Source: an uncultured Flavobacteriales bacterium
Lineage (GTDB): Bacteria > Bacteroidota > Bacteroidia > Flavobacteriales > Flavobacteriaceae
Reading direction: 5' to 3'
DNA length: 64,000 bases
NCBI GenBank assembly: GCA_913058295.1
Contig: CAJXRD010000006.1
Coordinates: 37,144-101,143, forward strand
Part shown: positions 37,932 to 45,127 of the stretch, piece by piece
Numbering within the stretch: the stretch's first letter is position 1
How the letters are laid out: the number at the start of each line of letters is the position of its first letter
The notes under the pieces: generated by a model
What the model was told of the DNA's origin: nothing
Seen by the model: the letters and a program-made list of their open reading frames with translations, nothing else
Database searches by the model: none
Translations under genes and position numbers: made by a program

Positions 37932-38282
37932 ATGAAACGTAACAAAATAATTTACTATGTATCAACAGGATTATTAAGTCTGTTGTTATTGTTTTCTGCA
38001 GGGATGTATATTTTTGATCATGAAACGGTAGTGGGAATGTTTACAAATTTTGGATATCCGACATACATCATATATCCTTATGCAATAGCCAAATTACTTG
38101 GAATTTTCGCATTGTGGATTCCTAATTTTGATAAGCTAAAAGAGTGGGCATATGCTGGCTTTTTCTTTGCATTTATGTTTGCTTTTTTCGCTCATTTTAT
38201 GATAGGAGATGGAGAGCAAATGGGAGCATTAATAGCGATGATTCTTTTAGTAGTATCCTATATATTTAATAAAAAAATATAA
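37932..38282 (+). CDS. DoxX-like membrane protein
   Basis: A 116-residue protein with four helices (about 7-27, 45-63, 70-90 and 95-112), including STGLLSLLLLFSAGMYIFDHE and AYAGFFFAFMFAFFAHFMIGDG, as in the DoxX_2/DoxX-like group. It is first in a tight plus-strand run with a flavin reductase, MarR regulator and pirin, which points to redox or electrophile stress. The frame starts with a TTG 12 codons earlier, but that lies on top of the -7 box, so the ATG is preferred. Confidence 0.88.
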   Translation: MKRNKIIYYVSTGLLSLLLLFSAGMYIFDHETVVGMFTNFGYPTYIIYPYAIAKLLGIFALWIPNFDKLKEWAYAGFFFAFMFAFFAHFMIGDGEQMGALIAMILLVVSYIFNKKI

Positions 38283-38288
38283 TAATTT

Positions 38289-38822
38289 ATGAAAAAAATA
38301 ATAGCCTTTGCAGGGAGTAATAGTAAATACTCCATCAATAAACAATTAGTAACTTATGTGGCAAGCCACATAAAAACTATCGATAGTCAAGTTTTAGATT
38401 TAAATGATTTTGAACTTCCTTTATATGGAATCGATTATGAAATAGAACACGGGGTTCCAGATAATGCTCAGAAATTTTTAGACTTGATAAAATCTTCCGA
38501 TGGTATTGTTTTGTCTTTAGCGGAACATAATGGAAATTATAGCGCAGCTTTTAAAAACATTTTCGATTGGATGTCTAGATTAGATGGGAAAGTATGGAAT
38601 AATAAGCCTATGTTTTTAATGGCTAGCTCACCAGGAGGAAGAGGAGGAGCTACCGTTTTAGAGATTGCAAAGAACAGCTTCCCGAGAATGGGAGCCACTA
38701 TTGTTGCAGACTTTTCATTGCCATCTTTCCAAAATAATTTTTCTGAAAAAGAATTATTGGATACAGATTTGAATGATAAAATGAACATTGAAATTAATAA
38801 GTTTGAAGAAGCAATTCAATAA
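38289..38822 (+). CDS. NADPH-dependent FMN reductase family oxidoreductase
   Basis: A 177-residue flavodoxin-fold reductase. The phosphate-binding loop is GSNSKYSINKQL near residues 8-19, and SLAEHNGNYSAAFKNIFDWMSR and ASSPGGRGGATVLE hold the flavin and nicotinamide. Enzymes of this family reduce quinones, azo dyes or chromate using FMN. It starts 6 bases after the DoxX-like gene and 8 bases before the MarR gene, so all are likely co-transcribed. Confidence 0.9.
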   Translation: MKKIIAFAGSNSKYSINKQLVTYVASHIKTIDSQVLDLNDFELPLYGIDYEIEHGVPDNAQKFLDLIKSSDGIVLSLAEHNGNYSAAFKNIFDWMSRLDGKVWNNKPMFLMASSPGGRGGATVLEIAKNSFPRMGATIVADFSLPSFQNNFSEKELLDTDLNDKMNIEINKFEEAIQ

Positions 38823-38830
38823 ATAAAAGG

Positions 38831-39268
38831 ATGGGAGATATTTCAAAAGATATAAAAACAACCTTTCCTAATACTAAAGTGAAAGCATTATTGAATATAA
38901 TTTATACTGCCAATTGGATTAGTAGTATTCAGAATGAGTTTTTTAAACCTTTTGGAATATCACCACAGCAATTTAATATTTTAAGAATCCTAAGAGGTGC
39001 AGGAAAGCCGATTAGTGTTCAAAGTATTAAGGATAGAATGTTGGAGAGAGCACCAAATGCAACGCGTTTAATGGATAAGTTATGTGCAAAGGAATTAATA
39101 AATAGAGTTCCCTGTCCTGAAGATAGACGGGTAGTACATATAGAAATCACAAAGAAAGGATTGCAATTATTAAAGGAGATTGATGCAACTTTTAAAGATG
39201 ATTTATTACACAAATTATCTAATGAAGAAGCTTCAGAATTGAGTGACCTATTGGATAAAATAAGATAG
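38831..39268 (+). CDS. MarR family transcriptional regulator
   Basis: A 145-residue winged-helix repressor. The recognition helix region is PNATRLMDKLCAKELINRV and the wing is CPEDRRVVHIEITKKG at about 96-111; helices at both ends form the dimer. MarR proteins usually repress their own operon and detach when a phenolic or oxidising compound binds. Its position between the reductase and pirin genes, and the TTCC-WW-GGAA palindromes at both ends of the unit, make it the likely regulator here. A single cysteine in the DNA-binding part (LCAKEL) could sense oxidants; that is a guess. Confidence 0.93.
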   Translation: MGDISKDIKTTFPNTKVKALLNIIYTANWISSIQNEFFKPFGISPQQFNILRILRGAGKPISVQSIKDRMLERAPNATRLMDKLCAKELINRVPCPEDRRVVHIEITKKGLQLLKEIDATFKDDLLHKLSNEEASELSDLLDKIR

Positions 39269-39282
39269 GTTTTTTATAAAAA

Positions 39283-39300
39283 TAGTTTCCATGGAAACTA
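39283..39300. promoter_or_regulatory. Palindrome TAGTTTCCATGGAAACTA, second candidate MarR operator
   Basis: A perfect 18-base palindrome 14 bases after the MarR stop and 14 bases before the preferred pirin start. It shares the TTCC-WW-GGAA core with the one at 37873-37886. It also contains an ATG (39291) that would be an alternative pirin start. A site here could give pirin its own regulated promoter. Confidence 0.5.
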
Positions 39301-39314
39301 AAATTAATATAGTT

Positions 39315-40184
39315 ATGAAATTAAATACAATAAAAAATGTGGGCAGAAGTGATTTTGTGAATATGGGTCCCATAAAATTGAGACAGCCATTACCCACACA
39401 AGAAATAGATATGGTGGATCCATTTATATTATTACATCATTATGGGCCTTATGAGATAGATGAAGATAATAACCCTTTTGATTTGGGGCCACATCCACAT
39501 CGTGGATTTGAACCCATCACCTTTTTAATTCAAGGGGAGCAATTGCATAGGGATTCTTTAAACAACGAAAGTCTGGTAAAGGAAGGCGATGTACAATGGA
39601 CAACAGCCGGAAGAGGAATTATACATGCGGAAGGGCCTTCAAAAGATTTTGTAAAAAGAGGAGGAACGCTTGAAGGGATTCAGTTATGGTTAAATTTACC
39701 TGCTGATAAAAAGATGATGCCTGCTAATTATCAGCATGCAAAAAACGAAGATTTTAACGTAGTCCCTTCCGAAGATAAGAAGGTGAATATTAAAATAATA
39801 GCAGGTAGTCTGAATGAAATTTATGGTAAAATTTCAACCCAAACATCTGTAAATGCATTTATGATCAACATGGAAGAAGGTGGTTATTATGAGTTAAGTA
39901 CTCCAAAGAATCATCAATCCATGTTGTATCTTTTAGATGGAGATGTTGCCATAAACGACACTATCGATTTAAAGAAGGATGAAAATCAATTCATTCAATT
40001 TAATAAAGATGGAGATGGTTTTTCAATAGAAGCAAAAGCAAAAAGTCAATTGCTTTTTTTATCTGGAGAGCCTTTTAATGAAAAGGTAAAAAGTTGGGGA
40101 CCCTATGTTATGAATACCCAAACAGAAATAATGGAGGCAATGAGAGATTACCAAGATGGTAAAATGGGATTTCTTCCAGCCTAG
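39315..40184 (+). CDS. Pirin family protein
   Basis: A 289-residue bicupin of the pirin family, some of which dioxygenate flavonols such as quercetin. The N-terminal cupin has the metal ligands in PHPHRGFEPITFLIQG and GRGIIHAEGP. The C-terminal cupin ends in LLFLSGEPFNEKVKSWGPYVMNT. A longer frame starts at 39291 (METKINIV), but that ATG is inside the perfect palindrome, so MKLNTIKNV at 39315 is preferred. It closes the DoxX-reductase-MarR unit and is followed by a terminator. Confidence 0.92.
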   Translation: MKLNTIKNVGRSDFVNMGPIKLRQPLPTQEIDMVDPFILLHHYGPYEIDEDNNPFDLGPHPHRGFEPITFLIQGEQLHRDSLNNESLVKEGDVQWTTAGRGIIHAEGPSKDFVKRGGTLEGIQLWLNLPADKKMMPANYQHAKNEDFNVVPSEDKKVNIKIIAGSLNEIYGKISTQTSVNAFMINMEEGGYYELSTPKNHQSMLYLLDGDVAINDTIDLKKDENQFIQFNKDGDGFSIEAKAKSQLLFLSGEPFNEKVKSWGPYVMNTQTEIMEAMRDYQDGKMGFLPA

Positions 40185-40186
40185 TA

Positions 40187-40217
40187 ATAAAGCATCCTTT
40201 TGGATGCTTTTTTTATT
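40187..40217 (+). terminator. Rho-independent terminator after pirin
   Basis: Stem aaagcatcc (40189-40197) / ggatgcttt (40202-40210) with a 4-base loop and a T-rich tail, a few bases after the pirin stop. Confidence 0.88.
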
Positions 40218-40274
40218 TAAAAACCCGATATTTGCTCCTCAATAAAAACGATGCTCCCGAATATTCTTGGGTAG

Positions 40275-40282
40275 TATCTTTG
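40275..40282 (+). promoter_or_regulatory. Candidate -7 box (TATCTTTG) for the small membrane protein and ettA
   Basis: Exact TAnnTTTG match 21 bases before the ATG at 40303; it lies after the longest possible frame start at 40267, arguing for the shorter protein. No -33 TTG at the usual spacing. Confidence 0.4.
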
Positions 40283-40302
40283 AAATAAAATGGATTATGG
40301 GA

Positions 40303-40479
40303 ATGAATAAAAATACAGTACTAGCCTGGGCTACCTTTATAATGATACTTATGGGACTAATATTAATTGGTTTAGGAGCATTTAGATACGATGATGTTGC
40401 TGGTTGGGGTTTTGCAACAGTAGGGATTGGTTTTTTCGCTATTGCATGGGTATTTAATGCCCTTAAAGGAAGAGTGTAA
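40303..40479 (+). CDS. Small two-helix membrane protein (CAL67264-like family)
   Basis: A 58-residue protein, MNKNTVLAWATFIMILMG onward, with two hydrophobic helices (about 7-24 and 33-51) joined by FRYDDVAGW. As I recall it matches a small membrane family of Flavobacteriia named after CAL67264 and commonly found before ettA. No function is known. The frame opens at a TTG at 40267, but that is upstream of the -7 box. Confidence 0.8.
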   Translation: MNKNTVLAWATFIMILMGLILIGLGAFRYDDVAGWGFATVGIGFFAIAWVFNALKGRV

Positions 40480-40537
40480 ATACTCTTTTTCTTTCATTTT
40501 TAATTTCTTCTATTTTTAAACTTTTTAATTTATAATT

Positions 40538-42229
40538 ATGTCCGACGATAAAAAAGTAATTTTCTCCATGTCTGGAGTAACCAAAGCATATCAAAATTCA
40601 CAAACTCCTGTTTTAAAAAATATTTATTTAAGCTTTTTTTACGGAGCTAAAATTGGAATTTTAGGTCTTAATGGATCTGGGAAATCTACGCTTCTTAAGA
40701 TAATAGCAGGAGTGGAAACTAACTTCCAAGGAGATGTTGTTTTTGCAGATGGTTACAAAGTTGGTTATTTAGAACAAGAACCAAAATTAGACGAAACTAA
40801 AACGGTAATTGAAATTGTAAAAGAAGGAGTTCAAGATGTAGTAGATATTTTAGATGAATACAATAAAATAAACGATATGTTTGGCTTGCCTGAAGTTTAT
40901 GAGAATCCAGATAAAATGGAAGAGCTCATGAACAAACAAGCAAAGCTTCAAGATGAGATTGATGCCAATAATGCCTGGGAACTAGATACAAAACTAGAAA
41001 TCGCAATGGATGCTTTACGTACACCGGAAGGAGATACTCCGATAAGCGTTTTATCTGGAGGGGAACGTAGAAGAGTTGCTTTATGTAGATTATTATTACA
41101 AGAACCAGAAGTACTATTATTAGATGAGCCTACCAATCACTTGGATGCGGAAAGTGTTCATTGGTTAGAGCATCACCTTTCTCAATATAAAGGAACTGTA
41201 ATTGCGGTAACTCACGATAGATACTTTTTGGATAATGTTGCTGGTTGGATTTTGGAATTGGATAGAGGAGAAGGAATTCCTTGGAAAGGGAATTATTCTT
41301 CTTGGTTAGATCAAAAATCGACTCGAATGGCTAAAGAAAGCAAAACTGCTTCTAAACGTCAAAAAACATTAGAACGAGAATTAGAATGGGTACGACAAGG
41401 AGCAAAAGGACGTCAGACCAAACAAAAAGCACGTTTAAAGAATTATGACAAACTTTTAAGTCAAGATCAAAAACAATTGGATGAAAAATTAGAAATCTAT
41501 ATTCCAAATGGACCTCGTCTAGGAACCAATGTGATAGAATCTAGTGGGGTTTCCAAAGCATTTGGGGATAAACTTTTGTATGAAGATTTAAACTTTAATC
41601 TACCTCAAGCTGGTATAGTTGGAATTATTGGTCCAAACGGTGCTGGTAAAACAACGATTTTTAAAATGATTATGGGAGAAGGTGCTCCAGACAAAGGAGA
41701 ATTTTTAGTAGGAGAAACTGCAAAAATCGCTTATGTGGATCAAGCACATTCAAATATTAATCTTGATAAATCTATTTGGGAGAACTTTAGTGATGGCCAA
41801 GAATTAGTGATGATGGGAGGGAAGCAAGTAAATTCTAGAGCTTACTTAAGCCGATTTAATTTTGGAGGTTCCGAACAAAACAAAAAAGTTTCTATGCTAT
41901 CTGGTGGAGAAAGAAACCGATTGCATTTAGCGATGACTCTTAAAGAAGAAGGAAATGTTTTGTTATTGGATGAGCCTACAAACGATTTAGATGTAAATAC
42001 GCTAAGGGCTTTAGAAGAAGGTTTAGAAAACTTTGCAGGATGTGCTGTTGTTATTTCTCACGACAGGTGGTTTTTAGATAGAGTATGTACACATATTCTT
42101 GCTTTTGAGGGAGATAGTCAAGTGTATTTCTTTGAAGGAGGATTTAGTGATTATGAAGAGAATAAGAAAAAACGTTTAGGTGGAGATTTAATGCCGAAGC
42201 GAATTAAATATAAAAAGTTGATTCGTTAA
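40538..42229 (+). CDS. ettA: Energy-dependent translational throttle protein EttA (ABC-F ATPase)
   Basis: A 563-residue ABC-F protein that binds the ribosomal E site and gates early elongation according to ATP/ADP ratio. Two ABC domains: GLNGSGKST, LSGGERRRVAL and LLLDEPTNHLDAES in the first; GPNGAGKTT, LSGGERNRLHLA and LLLDEPTNDLD in the second. The linker KESKTASKRQKTLERELEWVRQGAKG is the P-site tRNA-interacting segment. The fit to EttA is close in length and motifs. It starts 58 bases after the small membrane protein. Confidence 0.95.
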   Translation: MSDDKKVIFSMSGVTKAYQNSQTPVLKNIYLSFFYGAKIGILGLNGSGKSTLLKIIAGVETNFQGDVVFADGYKVGYLEQEPKLDETKTVIEIVKEGVQDVVDILDEYNKINDMFGLPEVYENPDKMEELMNKQAKLQDEIDANNAWELDTKLEIAMDALRTPEGDTPISVLSGGERRRVALCRLLLQEPEVLLLDEPTNHLDAESVHWLEHHLSQYKGTVIAVTHDRYFLDNVAGWILELDRGEGIPWKGNYSSWLDQKSTRMAKESKTASKRQKTLERELEWVRQGAKGRQTKQKARLKNYDKLLSQDQKQLDEKLEIYIPNGPRLGTNVIESSGVSKAFGDKLLYEDLNFNLPQAGIVGIIGPNGAGKTTIFKMIMGEGAPDKGEFLVGETAKIAYVDQAHSNINLDKSIWENFSDGQELVMMGGKQVNSRAYLSRFNFGGSEQNKKVSMLSGGERNRLHLAMTLKEEGNVLLLDEPTNDLDVNTLRALEEGLENFAGCAVVISHDRWFLDRVCTHILAFEGDSQVYFFEGGFSDYEENKKKRLGGDLMPKRIKYKKLIR

Positions 42230-42256
42230 AATAGAAAAGAGAATATAGACCGCTTA

Positions 42257-42280
42257 CTTCGACAGGCTCAGCACAAGTCG
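42257..42280 (+). repeat. Fragment of a dispersed intergenic repeat (cttcgacaggctcagcac core)
   Basis: The bases at 42257-42280, core ttcgacaggctcagcacaag, are a motif I recognise as a short repeat scattered in intergenic DNA of many Flavobacteriia. It is more GC-rich than its surroundings. It overlaps the terminator-like hairpin after ettA. Confidence 0.5.
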
Positions 42281-42307
42281 CTGTTAGAACAAAGACTTGT
42301 GTTTTTT
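42272..42307 (+). terminator. Terminator-like hairpin after ettA
   Basis: Perfect 8-base arms cacaagtc (42272-42279) and gacttgtg (42294-42301) with a 14-base loop, followed by tttttt. The loop is long, so moderate strength is expected. Confidence 0.6.
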
Positions 42308-42357
42308 AGAATTTATCTTTTTTACAAAAATAAATATTTCTACATTAAATAATAAAA

Positions 42358-43050
42358 ATGAAAGTTGAAGGGATAAAAGTAATTGCATTTGACGCCGATG
42401 ATACTTTATGGGTAAACGAGCCATATTTTAGAGAGGCAGAGGAAGAGTTTTGTGAGCTTTTAAAAGGATTTATGTCCAAAGAAGAAAGTCATAAGATTCT
42501 TTTTGAAATTGAAATGAAAAACCTCCCTACTTACGGTTATGGTATCAAGCCTTTTGCATTATCCTTAATTGAAGCAGCAATATTAGTTTCTAAACAAGAA
42601 GTACCAATTTCGATAGTTTCAGAATTAATTGCCATTGGTAAAAGAATGCTTCACATGCCTATTGAGTTGATCGATGGTATTGAAGATACTTTAAAAGAGC
42701 TTTCCCAAAACTACCGATTGGTAGTAGCAACCAAAGGAGATTTATTAGACCAAGAACGAAAACTAATAAAATCTGGGCTAGAAGGTTATTTTCATCATAT
42801 TGAGGTAATGAGCGATAAAACACCAATGCAATACAAAAAGCTAATTAAGCATTTAGATTGTAATCCTACAGAGTTTTTAATGATAGGGAATTCTATGAAG
42901 TCGGATATACTTCCAGTTTTAGATATTGGGGCTTATGCTATTTATATCCCATTTCATACCACTTGGGCACATGAAATGGTTAGCGATGAGGTGGTTAATT
43001 CTAACTTTAAAGAATTAGAGCTAGCTTCAGAATTACTAAATCTTTTATAA
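42358..43050 (+). CDS. HAD superfamily hydrolase
   Basis: A 230-residue phosphatase-type HAD protein. Motif I is AFDADDTLW near residues 10-18 (nucleophile Asp12 region), motif II is VVATKGDLL, motif III includes KTPMQYKKLI, and motif IV is IGNSMKSDILP. A helical cap lies between about 20 and 110. The substrate is not deducible. It precedes the S9 peptidase gene by 20 bases. Confidence 0.9.
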   Translation: MKVEGIKVIAFDADDTLWVNEPYFREAEEEFCELLKGFMSKEESHKILFEIEMKNLPTYGYGIKPFALSLIEAAILVSKQEVPISIVSELIAIGKRMLHMPIELIDGIEDTLKELSQNYRLVVATKGDLLDQERKLIKSGLEGYFHHIEVMSDKTPMQYKKLIKHLDCNPTEFLMIGNSMKSDILPVLDIGAYAIYIPFHTTWAHEMVSDEVVNSNFKELELASELLNLL

Positions 43051-43070
43051 TCCAATTAAATAAAAATATT

Positions 43071-45107
43071 ATGTTGAATTTTTTTCAAAGATTAGGACTT
43101 GTTTTAGTTGCTTTATTAATCAATATTAATACATCAGCACAAGAAAAAACTAAATTTAGTTCCTTAGATGTTTTTCAATTAGAATATGCTGGTGATCCCC
43201 AAATATCCCCAGATGGTTCCACGATAATTTACAGAAGAACTGGTTTTGATATTATGAAAGATCGGTCAAAAGGAAATCTTTGGACCGTTTCTACTGATGG
43301 AAAAAATCATCATAAGCTTACGAGTAGAGAATCTAATGAAAGTCAAGCAAAATGGTCTCCCTCAGGAGATCGAATTGCATTTATTAGCAGTTCAGAAAAC
43401 GGATCTGAAATTTACTTGTACTGGGTAGATTCTAAAGTTACAGCAAAGTTAACTCAGTTGGAAAATAGTCCTTCTTCAATAAGCTGGTCTCCCGATGGAA
43501 AACAGTTAGCATTTTCAATGAAAGTAAATGCTAAAGCACCTGTTATTGCAAAAATGCCTGCAAAACCAAAAGGAGCAAAATGGGCTGCTGCTCCAAGAAT
43601 AACAGATCGACTAAAGCATGAAGCAGATGGGAGAGGATATCTTAAACCTGGATTCTCTCACATATTTGTAATTTCTTCAGAAGGTGGTTCTCCTAGACAG
43701 TTAACTAAAGAAGACTATAACCACAGAGGGTCACTTTCCTGGTCACCGAATGGCGAAGAAATATTTTTTTCCGGTAATCTTACTGAAAACTGGGAATATG
43801 ATTTTAGAAATTCTGAAGTGTATTCAGTAAATCTACAAAATCAAAAAATTAAAACATATACTAGTCAAAACGGACCCGATCATCGACCTTCTGTTTCTCC
43901 AAATGGCAAGTATATTTCTTATTTAGGTTATAAGGATAAAGTGCAAACCTATCAAGTAGCTCAACTAACCATAATGGATATAGATGGTGAGAATAAGAAA
44001 GTAATTACCAGTAACTTAGACAGAAGTGTGAAAAATGCTGTTTGGTCTAAGGATAGTAAAGGGCTTTATATTTTATTTGAAGATAAAGGAAAAACCAATA
44101 TTGCTTTTATAGATTTAAATGGTGAAATAACTAATATCACTGATGTAGTTGGTGGAACAAGTATAGGAAGACCTTATGCTAGTGGTAGTTATTCCGTTTC
44201 TGAAAATGGAGAAATTGCCTTTACTTACGCAGCTTCTAATCGCCCAGCTGAGCTTGGAGTCACTTCCTTAAAATCTAAAGAAGTAGCTGTTTTAACTCAA
44301 TTAAATTCAGATTTATTGGATTATCGTTCTTTAGGCGAAGTGGAAGAAATTTGGTACAAGTCCACTGTAGATAATAGAGACATTCAAGGATGGATTGTTT
44401 ACCCTTATAATTTTGATGAAAACAAAAAATATCCAATCATTATTGAAAACCATGGAGGTCCTATATTAAACTATACCGCTAATTTTTCAGCTGAAATACA
44501 ACTGTATGCAGCAGCGGGTTATATCGTTTTTTATCCTAATCCTAGGGGTAGCACAAGTTACGGTGAGGAATTTGGAAATTTATTATATAACAATTATCCA
44601 GGGGAAGATTATAACGATGTTATGGATGGTTTGGATGCTGTGATTAAGAAAGGAAATGTAGATGAAGATCTTCTATTTGTAACAGGAGGAAGTGCTGGTG
44701 GAATTATGACCGCATGGATGATTGGTAAAACCAATCGCTTTAAAGCGGCTGTTGTTGCTAAGCCAGTTATGAACTGGATCAGTAAGACTCTAACGGCTGA
44801 TAATTATTATGGATACGCTAATTCTCGCTATCCAGGTCAGCCTTGGGAGAACTTTGAAAACTATTGGAAATTTTCACCCATCTCTTTGGTAGGTGATGTA
44901 GAAACACCAACCATGGTTATGGTTGGTATGAATGACTTAAGAACACCTCCAAGTGAAGCAAAACAATTATATCATGCTTTAAAACTTAGAAAAATTGAAA
45001 CAGTTTTAGTAGAAATACCAGAAGCATCTCACGGAATCGCCTCGAGACCGAGTAATTTAATAACTAAAATTGCGCATACCATAGCTTGGTTTGAAAAGTA
45101 TAAATAG
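43071..45107 (+). CDS. Secreted S9 family peptidase (prolyl oligopeptidase / acylaminoacyl-peptidase type)
   Basis: A 678-residue exported serine peptidase (signal about 1-23, ending NTSAQ). An N-terminal beta-propeller of TolB/WD40-like repeats (ISPDGSTIIYRR, WSPSGDRIAFIS, WSPDGKQLAFS, WSPNGEEIFFSG) covers about 30-400. The C-terminal alpha/beta-hydrolase carries the catalytic triad Ser541 (GGSAGG), Asp622 (MNDLRTPP) and His654 (EASHGI). The propeller restricts access to short peptides. It may supply amino acids from extracellular protein. Confidence 0.95.
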   Translation: MLNFFQRLGLVLVALLININTSAQEKTKFSSLDVFQLEYAGDPQISPDGSTIIYRRTGFDIMKDRSKGNLWTVSTDGKNHHKLTSRESNESQAKWSPSGDRIAFISSSENGSEIYLYWVDSKVTAKLTQLENSPSSISWSPDGKQLAFSMKVNAKAPVIAKMPAKPKGAKWAAAPRITDRLKHEADGRGYLKPGFSHIFVISSEGGSPRQLTKEDYNHRGSLSWSPNGEEIFFSGNLTENWEYDFRNSEVYSVNLQNQKIKTYTSQNGPDHRPSVSPNGKYISYLGYKDKVQTYQVAQLTIMDIDGENKKVITSNLDRSVKNAVWSKDSKGLYILFEDKGKTNIAFIDLNGEITNITDVVGGTSIGRPYASGSYSVSENGEIAFTYAASNRPAELGVTSLKSKEVAVLTQLNSDLLDYRSLGEVEEIWYKSTVDNRDIQGWIVYPYNFDENKKYPIIIENHGGPILNYTANFSAEIQLYAAAGYIVFYPNPRGSTSYGEEFGNLLYNNYPGEDYNDVMDGLDAVIKKGNVDEDLLFVTGGSAGGIMTAWMIGKTNRFKAAVVAKPVMNWISKTLTADNYYGYANSRYPGQPWENFENYWKFSPISLVGDVETPTMVMVGMNDLRTPPSEAKQLYHALKLRKIETVLVEIPEASHGIASRPSNLITKIAHTIAWFEKYK

Positions 45108-45127
45108 AAAAATGATTGTTCAATAAA

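Noticed and set aside
41276..41287. TTCC-N2-GGAA match inside ettA
   Set aside because: TTCCTTGGAA is not a perfect palindrome, lies in coding sequence and has no flanking symmetry; taken as chance. The same core occurs by chance near 57822 in putP.
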